Positions 1-8,747 are shown, counted from the stretch's first letter. The stretch: 64,000 nt of DNA from Perlucidibaca aquatica (GCF_001676655.1 NZ_LZDB01000002.1:372001-436000), one strand, 5' to 3'. The notes: generated by a model from the sequence alone, not told the origin. A program made the numbers and translations.

Positions 1-739
1 ACGGGTCGCCGAGCGTGGCCATTTCCCAGTCCAGCACGCCAATCACGCCTGACGGCTCATTGGCATCCAGCACCACATTGTCGAAGCGCCAGTCGTTGTG
101 CACCACGCAGGTCGCCGAATCTTCCGGCGTATGCTGCTTCAGCCAGGCGCGGATGTCGGTGTAGCGCGGCACATTCCAGGTCTGCGCCTTCTCGTAGCGA
201 TCGCTCCAGCCATCGACCTGGCGCTTGCAGAAGCCGCTGCCCTTACCCAGCCGCTCTAAACCTGCCGCGCGCACATCGACCTGATGCAGAGCAATCAGCT
301 GGTCCAGCGTGTTGGTGCAGAGTTGACGTACTTCTGCCTCGCTTAAAGTCAGTTCTTTCGGCAGATTGGCGCGCGGAATAATGCCTTCGATGCGGCGCAT
401 GACATAGAAGTCGCAACCGATCACCGACGGGTCCGTGCACAGGCCAATCATGTCTGACACCACCGGGTACACCGGCTTTAATGCATCTTGCACGGTGTAT
501 TCGCGCACCATGTCGTGCGCTGATTTGGCTTTCGTTCCCGCCGGCGGGCGGCGCAAAATGAGGTCATGGCTGGCGTACTTCAAACGGTAGGTCCAGTTCG
601 ATGCGCCACCGCTGTATTGCGTTACCTCGGGTAACCCCGGTGATAGCTGCGGTAATAGGGCACGCAGCCAGGTGTCGACTTTTTCTACGTCCAGTTCTTC
701 ACCGTGGCGGACAGTGCCGCCCACATCAATCAAGGCCAT
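1..739 (-). CDS. APH-family phosphotransferase (LvaA-like), partial
   Basis: Aminoglycoside-phosphotransferase-fold small-molecule kinase, cut by the left edge, so only about the first 246 residues are seen. The frame opens MALIDVGGTV and carries the catalytic loop HNDWRFDN followed by LDWEMATLGDP, the Mg-binding Asp segment of this fold. It lies 6 nt downstream of the short-chain dehydrogenase and is the last visible gene of a three-gene leftward cluster with an acyl-CoA dehydrogenase. APH-like kinases beside or fused to acyl-CoA dehydrogenases (P. putida LvaA; kinase domain of animal ACAD10/11) phosphorylate the 4-hydroxyl of 4-hydroxyacyl-CoA, so that role is inferred here. Antibiotic resistance is unlikely given the neighbours. 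The family is sure; the substrate is not. Confidence 0.88.
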   Translation of the reverse strand, partial: MALIDVGGTVRHGEELDVEKVDTWLRALLPQLSPGLPEVTQYSGGASNWTYRLKYASHDLILRRPPAGTKAKSAHDMVREYTVQDALKPVYPVVSDMIGLCTDPSVIGCDFYVMRRIEGIIPRANLPKELTLSEAEVRQLCTNTLDQLIALHQVDVRAAGLERLGKGSGFCKRQVDGWSDRYEKAQTWNVPRYTDIRAWLKQHTPEDSATCVVHNDWRFDNVVLDANEPSGVIGVLDWEMATLGDP

Positions 740-745
740 CTCGGG

Positions 746-1588
746 TTACCTCTCGCTACGCGGTTTCATGCCCTTCATGCTCTTTTGGAACATGCGGCTG
801 TACAGAGCGTGAGGTAGGTAGCGCTTAGCCAGCCACAGGCGTTCACCCGCGACGTGGGGCAGGATATGCACCTGCTTTTTGGCGACCCCAGCTACGATGG
901 CATCGGCGACTTGTTCGGCACTGAGTTTGCCGCTGGCGAGGAGCTTACTCATCATTTTGATCAAGCCCGGATCAGTGGCGCGCATGGTCTCGCCGAGATT
1001 GGTTTGAAAGAACGAGGGGCAGACCACACTGACATGAATGCCGTCGGCCATGAGTTCTTGTTCTAGGGTGGTGGTGAGTGCCACCACGGCAGCTTTCGAC
1101 ACGTTGTATGAGGCCATGCGCGGCACATCGAGTAAGCCGGCCATGGAAGCAATATTGACGATATGGCCGCTGCCTTGTTGCTTAAAAATCGGGGTGAATA
1201 CTTTGCAGCCGCGTACCACGCCCAGCAGGTTAATGTTCAGAATCCATTCCCAATCACTCAGGGAAACGGTATCGATAGCGCCAGCCTGCGCGACGCCCGC
1301 GTTATTGATCAGCACGTCCAGCCCACCCCAAGCCTGCGCCAGCTCATCGGCAATCGCCTGTAAATCGGCCTCGCAAGTAACATCGGCATGGCGATAAAGC
1401 GCCTCAGCTGCGCCTGCGGTGGCGAGCTCCGTACGCGTGTTGTTGCCGCGCTCGTCATTGAGATCGGCGATGCACACGCGCCAGCCATCACGGGCATAGC
1501 GCAAGGCGAGGGCACGGCCAAGGCCACTGGCCCCGCCGGTAATAAAAACGCGGTTTTGCTGAGTCATGTCGAGGGTGCTTCTATTCAT
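746..1588 (-). CDS. short-chain dehydrogenase/reductase
   Basis: Classical SDR of 280 residues, an NAD(P)-dependent alcohol/ketone oxidoreductase. The cofactor motif TGGASGLG is at 17-24, NNAG at 95-98, the catalytic Ser near 148 and YNVSK at 161-165. The last 40 residues are basic and Trp/Tyr-rich, possibly membrane-associating. A second in-frame ATG at 1567 would remove seven residues; neither start has a strong ribosome binding site. It sits between the acyl-CoA dehydrogenase and the kinase genes, matching LvaD of the P. putida levulinate pathway, which reduces a 4-oxoacyl-CoA to the 4-hydroxyacyl-CoA. That role is inferred from context; SDR sequence alone does not fix the substrate. Confidence 0.9.
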   Translation of the reverse strand: MNRSTLDMTQQNRVFITGGASGLGRALALRYARDGWRVCIADLNDERGNNTRTELATAGAAEALYRHADVTCEADLQAIADELAQAWGGLDVLINNAGVAQAGAIDTVSLSDWEWILNINLLGVVRGCKVFTPIFKQQGSGHIVNIASMAGLLDVPRMASYNVSKAAVVALTTTLEQELMADGIHVSVVCPSFFQTNLGETMRATDPGLIKMMSKLLASGKLSAEQVADAIVAGVAKKQVHILPHVAGERLWLAKRYLPHALYSRMFQKSMKGMKPRSER

Positions 1589-1663
1589 TATTTTCGGAAG
1601 AAAAAGCGTGATGACAACAAGTACACAGCTTGTGACCCTGCAGTCATAACTTCATGAGCGAGC

Positions 1664-2896
1664 TTATTTGCTGAAGCCGCGCTTAGCCAGCTCAATTTTG
1701 GCAATCACGCCTTTGTGAACTTCATCCGGGCCATCCGCCAAACGCAAGCTGCGCGCCTGCGCAAAGAAGGCCGTTAGCGGGGTATCCCGAGAGACGCCTG
1801 CGCCGCCGTGAATTTGTATCGCCATGTCCACCACCTGCTGCAGCACATTGGGCGCCACCACCTTGATCGCGGAAATTTCGGTCATGGCGGCAAAAGTCCC
1901 CACGGCATCCATCTTCCAAGCGGCATAGAGTGTGAGCAAGCGCGCTTGATCGATGGCGATGCGGGCTTCGGCAATGCGCTCGCGATTGCCGCCGAGATTG
2001 ACCAGTGGTTTGCCAAAAGCGGTGCGCGAAATACCACGATCAATCATCAGCTCTAGCGCCTTTTCGGCAGCCCCGATGCAGCGCATGCAGTGATGAATGC
2101 GGCCTGGGCCTAGGCGGCCTTGGGCAATCGAAAAGCCCTGACCCGGCCCACCGATGAAGTTGCTCACCGGCACGCGCACATTGGTAAACAGCACCTCGCC
2201 GTGGCCGTGCGGCGCATCGTAATCGCCGAACACTGGCAGCATGCGCTGGATTTCTATGCCCGGCGTGTCCAGCGGCACCAGCACCATGGAGTGTTGGCTG
2301 TGACGACCCTTCTCCGCATCCGGCGTATGCGCCATGAAGATGGCGATTTTGCAGTCGGGATCGCCAATACCGCTGGACCACCACTTACGGCCATTGAGCA
2401 CGATTTCATCGCCCTCGATGATGGCGGTGGCTTGCATATTCGTCGCATCCGAGGAGGCGACATCGGGTTCAGTCATGCAGAAGACGGAGCGGATTTCGCC
2501 AGCCAGCAGTGGCATCAGCCAATGAGCTTTCTGTGCCTCTGTGCCATAGCGCCAGAGCACTTCCATGTTGCCGGTGTCGGGGGCGTTGCAGTTGAAAACC
2601 GTCGGGGCAAGCAGGCTGCGCCCGGTCTGCTCCGCGATGTGTGCATATTCGGCAATGGATAGGCCGGCACCCAGCTCCTCGCTGGGCATCCACAGATTCC
2701 ACAGGCCTTGTGCCTTGGCTTTGCGCTTGAGCTCCTCCAGCATCGCTGGATGCTTCCACGTGCGCCAGTCGCCATCGGGGTTGCTGGCATGCACCTCGGC
2801 CCAAAATGCGGGTTCGACGGGCTCGATGTGCTCGCGCATAAACGCTTTCACACGGGATACATAGTCTTGGCCGCGCTCGCTGAGTTCGAAATGCAT
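1664..2896 (-). CDS. acyl-CoA dehydrogenase (LvaC/ACAD11-like)
   Basis: FAD-dependent acyl-CoA dehydrogenase family protein of 410 residues. Recognisable family segments are FCMTEPDVASSDA (flavin/substrate loop), NGRKWWSSG, RTAFGKPL and the C-terminal IQIHGGAGVSRDTPL. The frame stays open upstream to 2977, but ATG 2896 (MHFELSERG) is chosen because AGGA lies just upstream and the protein then starts where the family does. It is first in a leftward operon with an SDR and an APH-like kinase. In P. putida LvaC and in animal ACAD11 this subgroup acts on 4-phosphoacyl-CoA, removing phosphate, instead of doing simple beta-oxidation. That specificity is inferred from the gene set. The divergent LysR gene is the probable regulator. 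Confidence 0.9.
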   Translation of the reverse strand: MHFELSERGQDYVSRVKAFMREHIEPVEPAFWAEVHASNPDGDWRTWKHPAMLEELKRKAKAQGLWNLWMPSEELGAGLSIAEYAHIAEQTGRSLLAPTVFNCNAPDTGNMEVLWRYGTEAQKAHWLMPLLAGEIRSVFCMTEPDVASSDATNMQATAIIEGDEIVLNGRKWWSSGIGDPDCKIAIFMAHTPDAEKGRHSQHSMVLVPLDTPGIEIQRMLPVFGDYDAPHGHGEVLFTNVRVPVSNFIGGPGQGFSIAQGRLGPGRIHHCMRCIGAAEKALELMIDRGISRTAFGKPLVNLGGNRERIAEARIAIDQARLLTLYAAWKMDAVGTFAAMTEISAIKVVAPNVLQQVVDMAIQIHGGAGVSRDTPLTAFFAQARSLRLADGPDEVHKGVIAKIELAKRGFSK

Positions 2897-2985
2897 AATG
2901 AAAATCCTGAATTGAGGAAATAACCAGTGACCGATCCTAGAGCCTGGCATACGATGCAGGAAATGATGATTTCTCATGGCGGGTC

Positions 2986-3948
2986 ATGAATCAAATTAAT
3001 AATATGGACTGGCCAGAACGCGCAGACAGGGGTCGTCCCGATATCGGTCGACTCGATCTCAATTTGTTCCGTGTCTTCGACACCATTTATCGCGAACGCA
3101 ACCTTACGAGAGCGGCCGCGATTTTGTGCCTGAGTCAGTCTGCGGTCAGTCATGCCATTGGGCGTTTGCGTACGCAGCTAGGGGATCCCTTGTTTGTGCG
3201 CGAAGGGCAGGGCGTGTTGCCAACACCGCTGGCCGATCGACTCTGGCCAGATATCCAGGGAGCGCTGGCGCTGTTACGTCAAGCGGTACATCGCAGCCAA
3301 GTCTTCGAGCCGGCACGGGATATCAGTCAGATCACCTTGGCGATGAACGATGAGCTGGAGCCTAGCATCCTGCCGTTGTTGGTGTGGAAATTGCGCGCTC
3401 TTGTACCGACCCTACGCATCGCCAGTGTGCGACTGGATCGCGCCAGCCTGCGTGCCGACCTTGCCGCGGGTCGTCTCGATTGCGCTATTGATATTGCGCA
3501 ACCAGTATCCGCCGACCTCTGTCATACCCTGCTATTGCAGGATGAATTTGTGGTGGTCAGTAGCGCCTCAGCGAACGCGGCACGCCCGCTGGATATCCAA
3601 TCGTATTTGGCGGCACAGCATGTGACGGTGTCTTCGCGGCGAACAGGGCGAGCGGTTGAAGATCTGGGGCTGGCGAAATTAGGCTTAGAGCGGCAGGTGG
3701 TCATGCGTTGTCAGCACTACGAGGCGGCCTGCCGGGTTGTCGCTGCCTCGGACTTGTTGCTGACTCTGCCTAGGCGTCAGGCTGAGGCTATTCATGCCTC
3801 GGTGAAGAATGCCATTCTGACTTTGCCGGTTGAACTGCCCAAAATGGAGCTACACCTGTATTGGCATCGTCAGCGGGAGGCAGACCCTGCAAATCACTGG
3901 CTGCGTAAGCAGGTTCTTGCGGTCATGACACCGCCAAGGGCGTTATGA
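2986..3948 (+). CDS. LysR-family transcriptional regulator
   Basis: LysR-type regulator of 320 residues. The winged helix-turn-helix lies at about residues 24-83 (LDLNLFRVFDTIYRERNLTR, then SQSAVSHAIGRLR and DPLFVREG), followed by the periplasmic-binding-like effector domain. It is divergent from the acyl-CoA dehydrogenase cluster across 89 nt, the usual layout for a LysR protein controlling its neighbour. A small inverted repeat, GAAAT-gatg-ATTTC at 2960-2973, just before this gene could be part of its operator, though I cannot show it. The start is uncertain: ATG 2986 has only a weak purine tract, and ATG 3004 is an alternative. Function is secure; inducer and targets are inferred. Confidence 0.9.
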   Translation: MNQINNMDWPERADRGRPDIGRLDLNLFRVFDTIYRERNLTRAAAILCLSQSAVSHAIGRLRTQLGDPLFVREGQGVLPTPLADRLWPDIQGALALLRQAVHRSQVFEPARDISQITLAMNDELEPSILPLLVWKLRALVPTLRIASVRLDRASLRADLAAGRLDCAIDIAQPVSADLCHTLLLQDEFVVVSSASANAARPLDIQSYLAAQHVTVSSRRTGRAVEDLGLAKLGLERQVVMRCQHYEAACRVVAASDLLLTLPRRQAEAIHASVKNAILTLPVELPKMELHLYWHRQREADPANHWLRKQVLAVMTPPRAL

Positions 3949-3965
3949 CCGCGCGATGGGACGGC

Positions 3966-4940
3966 TTAGAACAGTTTGCTCAAATTCACCACGCTGACCA
4001 CGCTGATTAACGTGCCCACCAGCATGAGCAGGGTACGTGTTTGCAAATGGCGGGTAATAAAGGCAGCAAAAGGTGCCGCAAATAAGCCCCCCACGGTTAG
4101 GCCCGCCACGAAAATCCACACGCTGCTGTCTAGAATGGTAAAGAACGTTGCGGCAACGGTTACGGTCAGAAAAAACTCCGCAAAATTAACCGAACCAATG
4201 GTGGTGCGCGGGTCGTGACCTGCACCAACGAGGGACGTAGTGACAATAGGGCCCCAACCGCCACCGCCAGTGGTGTCCATAAAGCCGCCAAATAAGGCGA
4301 GGGGAGCGACTTTTTTAGCCTCGATATCTCGTTTTAATTTAATGACCTTGAAGGCTTTGCTAAACACGTAAAGGCCCATCAGCAGGAGGTAGGCACTAAT
4401 AAACGGTTTTAGCACCTGGCCATCCACATTCGTGAGGACATAAGCACCCAGCAAGGCACCGATGATGCCTGGCAAAAGCAGGCTCAACACCAGTCGTTTG
4501 TTCACATTGCCAAGCTTGAGGTGGGAAATGCCAGACACTCCAGTGGTGAACACTTCCGCGAGATGGGTCGCGCCACTGGCCATGGCCGGAGGTGCGCCGG
4601 CGGCTAGCAGAAAAGTGGTCGCTGTGATGCCGTAAGCCATGCCCAATGCGCCATCAATAATTTGCGCCAGCAGACCTACGCCCACCGCCGTCCAAAATAA
4701 GGGGTTATTTAGCGCCCCTTCAATGAGTTCCAGGCCAGACGCTGGGCCGCCGCCCCAAAAAAGGCGGTAGATAAAGTAGCCGACTAAACTGACCAGAATC
4801 GCGACGATCAAATAGCTGGCGAGGCGCAGCACCGGATGTTCTTGCGCGTGGGTGACCGCGTATTCCACGGGGGGCAGCCCCAGTGCTTCGTGCTCAGGGT
4901 TGATGGTTTGATCGTTTAGGTCGGGATGACGGATTTTCAT
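3966..4940 (-). CDS. TauE/SafE-family membrane permease
   Basis: Polytopic inner-membrane protein of 324 residues in the sulfite exporter TauE/SafE (DUF81) family. After a hydrophilic N-terminus of about 40 residues there are roughly eight hydrophobic segments. The two internal half-repeats are recognisable from GVGLLAQIIDGALGMAYG and the later LFGGFMDTTGGGGWGP, a pair of Gly-rich loops typical of the family. The family exports sulfite, sulfoacetate or other organosulfonates and anions; the substrate here is unknown. It converges on the LysR gene with only 17 nt between stops and no visible terminator. No sulfur-metabolism neighbour helps narrow its role. Confidence 0.85.
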   Translation of the reverse strand: MKIRHPDLNDQTINPEHEALGLPPVEYAVTHAQEHPVLRLASYLIVAILVSLVGYFIYRLFWGGGPASGLELIEGALNNPLFWTAVGVGLLAQIIDGALGMAYGITATTFLLAAGAPPAMASGATHLAEVFTTGVSGISHLKLGNVNKRLVLSLLLPGIIGALLGAYVLTNVDGQVLKPFISAYLLLMGLYVFSKAFKVIKLKRDIEAKKVAPLALFGGFMDTTGGGGWGPIVTTSLVGAGHDPRTTIGSVNFAEFFLTVTVAATFFTILDSSVWIFVAGLTVGGLFAAPFAAFITRHLQTRTLLMLVGTLISVVSVVNLSKLF

Positions 4941-5067
4941 GATTCAACTAATCGCAGAAGGGGCAGATGCGTATTGTAGGCAAGTCATTTGCGATCTAAT
5001 AAGAATATTATTCTATAACTAAAGATCATTTGGTTATTACGGGTGGGCTACGCCGCATCGCTCATAA

Positions 5068-5100
5068 AAATGCCCCGGCACTTGCGTTACCGGGGCATTT
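5068..5100 (-). terminator. intrinsic terminator after the monooxygenase gene
   Basis: A perfect 11-bp stem (AAATGCCCCGG / CCGGGGCATTT) with an 11-nt loop, followed on the minus strand by a T run. It lies 28 nt beyond the stop of the monooxygenase gene. Confidence 0.85.
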
Positions 5101-5127
5101 ATAGATTGGCCTTAACCGCAGAAGAAC

Positions 5128-6648
5128 TTAGCGACCCAAAGCGGCTCGCAAGGGTGCAGTAAAGCGTTCTACCGAGCTTTTGCCTCTGACTTTGCCGTCA
5201 AATGCCAGCACATCATCCTCAATGGCGCTAAAGCGTAATTGCGGAATATCGCGCAGGTAATTTTGATCAACCAGCCAAGGTGCAGCACTACCTTGGCGTG
5301 GGAGTTGATCTGCAGCGCGGCGGATATAGCCGGATGACAGGCCGCCCAGCACGGTGTCTTCACTGAGCGGGTGGTTATTGGCGCGCGGTTCAACGGTGCT
5401 GTAGCCGTTACGATCCATATGCTTCAGCAAGCGACAGACGTACTCGGCAGCGAGATCGGCTTTCAGGGTCCAAGAGGCGTTGGTGTAGCCAAAAACAATG
5501 GCGGCATTCGGCACGCCATCAATCATTAAGCCTTTATAGGTCAGCTTTTCCTTCACCACGATGGGGGCGTTGTCTACAGTCGTTTTCACGCCGCCCAGTA
5601 GCTGCACGTTCAAGCCCGTTGCCGTCACGATGATATCGGCTTCCAGCGTTTCACCCGATTTCAGCAAAATGCCGTTAGCGGTAAAGCGCTCGATTTGCTC
5701 GGTATGGATAGAGGCTTTGCCGTTGCGCAGCACCTTAAACAGATCGCCATTGGGCACGACGCACAGGCGTTGATCCCACGGGGCATAGTCTGGTGTGAAG
5801 TGACGCATTTCAATGTTAGTGCCCACCAGTTGGCGCTTAACCATGCTCAGAATGAAGCGGCGAACAGAATCTGGGCGTGAACGAGAGGCCTTATACAGAG
5901 TGCGTTGAATGGCGATATTGCGGCCGCGATTCAGCTGATAAGCCAGTTTGGCTGGCAGCGTTTTCTGCAGCAGCTTGCTGACGGGGTCTACTGAGGGCAC
6001 GGACAAAATATAGGTCGGCGAGCGCTGCAGCATGGACACATGAGCTGCTTTATCGGTCATGTTAGGGACCAGCGTGATCGCCGTGGCACCGGAGCCAATA
6101 ATCACGACTTTCTTGCCCGCGTAGTCCAAATTCTCTGGCCAGAATTGTGGGTGCACGATCTGACCTTGGAAGTCAGCTTCGCCCGGAAACTCGGGGCGGA
6201 AACCTTCATCGTAGTTATAGTACCCGGAGCAACCGAGCAAGAAGTTAGCGGTGTACTCTTCGGTTTCGCCGGTTTCATCATTCACGGCGGCCACATGCCA
6301 GCGCTTATCGCTGGATGACCAATTAGCGGTGACCACTTTACGGCCAAAACGAATTTTCTGGTCTACGCCATACTCTTCAGCGGTTTTGCGAACATAGCCG
6401 CGGATCGATTCGCCATCAGCGAGAACGCGGGCTTCGGTCCAGGGCTTGAAGTTAAAGCCGAAGGTATACATGTCGGAGTCGGAGCGGATACCGGGGTAGC
6501 GGAACAAGTCCCAGGTGCCACCAATGGCATGACGACGCTCTAGGATGGCGATGGACTTGTTTGGGCATTCACGCTTGAGATGGCAGGCGGCACCAATACC
6601 AGAAATGCCGGCGCCGATAATCAAAACATCTTGGTGTTGAACAGACAT
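5128..6648 (-). CDS. FAD/NADPH Baeyer-Villiger-type monooxygenase (EthA/AlmA-like)
   Basis: Class B flavin monooxygenase of 506 residues. It has an FAD-binding GAGISG at about 12-17, the Baeyer-Villiger fingerprint FQGQIVHPQFWP (FxGxxxHxxxWP) near residue 160, and a second Rossmann motif, GSGATA, for NADPH. The early segment GGTWDLFRYPGIRSDSDM is typical of the EthA / AlmA branch. Members oxidise ketones to esters or act in long-chain alkane growth (AlmA of Acinetobacter); the substrate here is open. The gene is monocistronic, with its own terminator and a promoter region rich in inverted repeats. Its Shine-Dalgarno sequence lies inside a hairpin. Confidence 0.9.
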   Translation of the reverse strand: MSVQHQDVLIIGAGISGIGAACHLKRECPNKSIAILERRHAIGGTWDLFRYPGIRSDSDMYTFGFNFKPWTEARVLADGESIRGYVRKTAEEYGVDQKIRFGRKVVTANWSSSDKRWHVAAVNDETGETEEYTANFLLGCSGYYNYDEGFRPEFPGEADFQGQIVHPQFWPENLDYAGKKVVIIGSGATAITLVPNMTDKAAHVSMLQRSPTYILSVPSVDPVSKLLQKTLPAKLAYQLNRGRNIAIQRTLYKASRSRPDSVRRFILSMVKRQLVGTNIEMRHFTPDYAPWDQRLCVVPNGDLFKVLRNGKASIHTEQIERFTANGILLKSGETLEADIIVTATGLNVQLLGGVKTTVDNAPIVVKEKLTYKGLMIDGVPNAAIVFGYTNASWTLKADLAAEYVCRLLKHMDRNGYSTVEPRANNHPLSEDTVLGGLSSGYIRRAADQLPRQGSAAPWLVDQNYLRDIPQLRFSAIEDDVLAFDGKVRGKSSVERFTAPLRAALGR

Positions 6649-6654
6649 AAAACA

Positions 6655-6677
6655 ACCTCGGTTAAATAAGCCGAGGT
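6655..6677 (-). promoter_or_regulatory. hairpin containing the monooxygenase ribosome binding site
   Basis: In the minus-strand leader a perfect 7-bp inverted repeat ACCTCGG / CCGAGGT with a 9-nt A/T-rich loop ends 6 nt before the ATG. Its 3' arm carries GAGGT, the only Shine-Dalgarno candidate, so folding would hide the ribosome binding site. It could be a translational switch or thermosensor, or a DNA operator that happens to be palindromic. Confidence 0.5.
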
Positions 6678-6678
6678 A

Positions 6679-6707
6679 AAACTAAGACGAAAATGCGACG
6701 TCGTCAA
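6679..6707 (-). promoter_or_regulatory. sigma70-type promoter of the monooxygenase gene
   Basis: On the minus strand TTGACG and TAGTTT are separated by 17 nt, upstream of the leader hairpin. The -35 box is embedded in a GTCAA-5-TTGAC inverted repeat (6703-6717), and a TGACAAT-13-ATTGTCA repeat lies immediately upstream at 6714-6740. Both are candidate regulator sites. Confidence 0.5.
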
Positions 6708-6735
6708 CTAATTTGACAATGCACGTTGTATCAAT

Positions 6736-6780
6736 TGTCATTTCAGGTCGGCACTGGCGTGCTGTCGACCTGAAATGACA
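6736..6780 (-). terminator. long perfect stem-loop after fabB
   Basis: A 15-bp perfect inverted repeat (TGTCATTTCAGGTCG at 6736-6750, its complement at 6766-6780) begins 4 nt after the fabB stop, with an inner GCAC/GTGC pair. It has no T run on the minus strand, so it may act as an mRNA 3' stabiliser or weak terminator. Confidence 0.55.
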
Positions 6781-6784
6781 AGCC

Positions 6785-7999
6785 TTAGAGCTTGCGCAGG
6801 ACCAGCGAGGCGTTTGTGCCACCAAAACCAAAACTATTCGACATCACTGTTTTTAGGCCGGCGTTATCGATGCGTTGCAGTGCGATAGGCAGACCAATCG
6901 CTTCTGGATCCAAGGTTTCGATGTTAGCGGAGGCGGTCACAAAGTCGTGTTGCAGCATGAGCAAGCAGTAGATGGCTTCCTGAACACCCGCAGCACCTAA
7001 GGAGTGGCCGGACAAGGATTTGGTGGAGCTGATGTGCGGCGCGGTATCGCCAAAGACAGCACGGATAGCGCGTAATTCAGCCAGATCACCCACCGGCGTG
7101 GAGGTACCATGGGTATTCAGGTAGTCCACCGGCGTATCGACTGTGGCCAGGGCCATGCGCATGCAACGCTCAGCACCTTCGCCGCTAGGGGCAACCATGT
7201 CAAAGCCATCTGAAGTGGCACCATAACCCACGATTTCAGCCAAAATTGGGGCGCCGCGCGCCACCGCATGGTCATAAGATTCCACCACGACCATGCCACC
7301 GCCACCGGCAATGACGAAGCCGTCTCGGTTCGCATCATAGGCGCGCGAGGCTTTTGTCGGCGTATCGTTATATTTGCTCGACATGGCGCCCATGGCGTCA
7401 AACATGCAGGACTCTTCCCAGCTTTCTTCTTCGCCACCACCGGCAAAAACAATGTCTTGTTTGCCGAGCTGGATCAGCTCCGAGGCATGACCGATGCAAT
7501 GCGCACTGGTGGCACAGGCAGAGGCGATGGAGTAATTCACGCCTTTAATTTGATAGGCAGTAGCTAGGCAGGCCGAAATCGTGGATGCCATGGTCCGGGG
7601 TACCATGTAGGGACCGACGCGTTTCACCCCTTTTTCGCGCGCGATATCCGCTGCGAGCACCTGATTGATACTGGATGCGCCTCCAGAGCCAGCCACTAAA
7701 CCGGTACGCGGATTAATGACTTGCTCTGGCGTCAACCCTGCCATGGCAATGGCTTTGCCCATGGCGATATAGGCATAGGCGGCGGCATCGCCCATGAAAC
7801 GCAGCAGCTTTCGATCAATCAGCGCTTCCAAGTCCAGATCTCGAATACTACCGCTGACTTGGCTGCGAAAACCCATTTCAGCGTACTTGGTATTAGCTGA
7901 AATGCCTGAGCGACCATGGTAAAGACTGTCTTTAACGGTTTCTGGTTCTAAGCCGAGGCAAGAGGTAATTCCAAAACCGGTGATGACGACGCGACGCAT
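6785..7999 (-). CDS. fabB: beta-ketoacyl-ACP synthase I
   Basis: 3-Oxoacyl-ACP synthase I, 404 residues, the condensing enzyme that elongates unsaturated intermediates in type II fatty acid synthesis. The Cys-His-His triad is intact: C162 in [10 protein letters not shown]297 in THGTSTP and H332 in SGHSLGAAG, one residue off the E. coli numbering. It lies 12 nt downstream of fabA, the standard fabA-fabB operon for making unsaturated fatty acids anaerobically. A long stem-loop follows the stop. Length and motifs separate it from the FabF type. Confidence 0.97.
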   Translation of the reverse strand: MRRVVITGFGITSCLGLEPETVKDSLYHGRSGISANTKYAEMGFRSQVSGSIRDLDLEALIDRKLLRFMGDAAAYAYIAMGKAIAMAGLTPEQVINPRTGLVAGSGGASSINQVLAADIAREKGVKRVGPYMVPRTMASTISACLATAYQIKGVNYSIASACATSAHCIGHASELIQLGKQDIVFAGGGEEESWEESCMFDAMGAMSSKYNDTPTKASRAYDANRDGFVIAGGGGMVVVESYDHAVARGAPILAEIVGYGATSDGFDMVAPSGEGAERCMRMALATVDTPVDYLNTHGTSTPVGDLAELRAIRAVFGDTAPHISSTKSLSGHSLGAAGVQEAIYCLLMLQHDFVTASANIETLDPEAIGLPIALQRIDNAGLKTVMSNSFGFGGTNASLVLRKL

Positions 8000-8011
8000 T
8001 GCGTTCTCCGC

Positions 8012-8536
8012 TTAGAAATGATCGGTGCTAGTGAACAGGCCGACTTTCAGGTCGGTGGCCGTATAGATTTCGCGGCCATCAACGAGTACGCGACCATCGG
8101 CGATCCCCATGACCAGCTTGCGTTCAATCAGCCGCTTAATTTGAATTTCGTAGGTGATTTTTTGGTGATGCGGCAGCACTTGGCCAAAGAACTTGATTTC
8201 ACCGGCACCGAGCGCGCGGCCCCGGCCCGGGTTACCGCGCCAGCCCAAAAAGAAACCCAACAATTGCCAAAGCGCATCCACACCCAAACAGCCTGGCATG
8301 ACGGGATCGGTCTCAAAGTGACATTGGAAAAACCAGAGTGATGGATTGATGTCGAGCTCAGCAATAATCGACCCTTTTCCGTGCTCGCCACCTTCTCCGC
8401 TGATGTGGGTGATGCGATCCATCATGAGCATATTGGGCTGGGGTAGGCGCGCGTTGTTTTCGCCAAAGAGTTCGCCGCGGCCGCAGGCGAGCAGGTCTTC
8501 ACGGCTAAAACTGGTGCGTTGGGTCGGGTCGCTCAT
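8012..8536 (-). CDS. fabA: 3-hydroxydecanoyl-ACP dehydratase/isomerase
   Basis: Bifunctional dehydratase/isomerase of 174 residues that introduces the cis double bond at C10 in fatty acid synthesis. The active-site His73 ([17 protein letters not shown]) and Asp87 (GVDALWQ) match E. coli H70/D84. It is the first gene of the fabAB operon, with a good GAAGGA ribosome binding site before ATG 8536. The upstream region shared with ccmF (8537-8747) is where FabR/DesT-type control would act, but I found no convincing operator there. Confidence 0.97.
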   Translation of the reverse strand: MSDPTQRTSFSREDLLACGRGELFGENNARLPQPNMLMMDRITHISGEGGEHGKGSIIAELDINPSLWFFQCHFETDPVMPGCLGVDALWQLLGFFLGWRGNPGRGRALGAGEIKFFGQVLPHHQKITYEIQIKRLIERKLVMGIADGRVLVDGREIYTATDLKVGLFTSTDHF

Positions 8537-8678
8537 AACATCCTTCAGTCAAGTCATTGATTGCGCTGCATCATAGCAAGCGGCTTTTGACAGAACGCTT
8601 ACACAGTTGGCACTGAGTTGTTTCCAAGTGTTTCGAACGTATGTCAGCAAGATGACTGTTTTGTCGGCGTTCTGACGC

Positions 8679-8706
8679 TGGACAGCACTTAATGGGTGCG
8701 TATGAT
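8679..8706 (+). promoter_or_regulatory. probable promoter of ccmFGHI
   Basis: TGGACA and TATGAT are separated by 16 nt, 41 nt upstream of the ccmF start. The two boxes each match 5 of 6 consensus bases. Confidence 0.5.
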
Positions 8707-8747
8707 GCCCACTGCCTAAACCGGGTCTTTTGTTGCGAGGAATCATC

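Noticed and set aside
1-739. Aminoglycoside resistance gene
   Set aside because: The APH fold is present, but the gene sits in an acyl-CoA cluster and matches the LvaA-like kinases in context.
4996-5016. AT-rich palindrome upstream of the TauE-type gene as a BigR/ArsR-like operator
   Set aside because: Only a 5-bp repeat (AGAAT-att-ATTCT) is really symmetric, and no such regulator is nearby.
8537-8747. FabR/DesT-type operator in front of fabA
   Set aside because: Several AACG/GTTC-like words are present, but none forms a convincing palindrome over a promoter.
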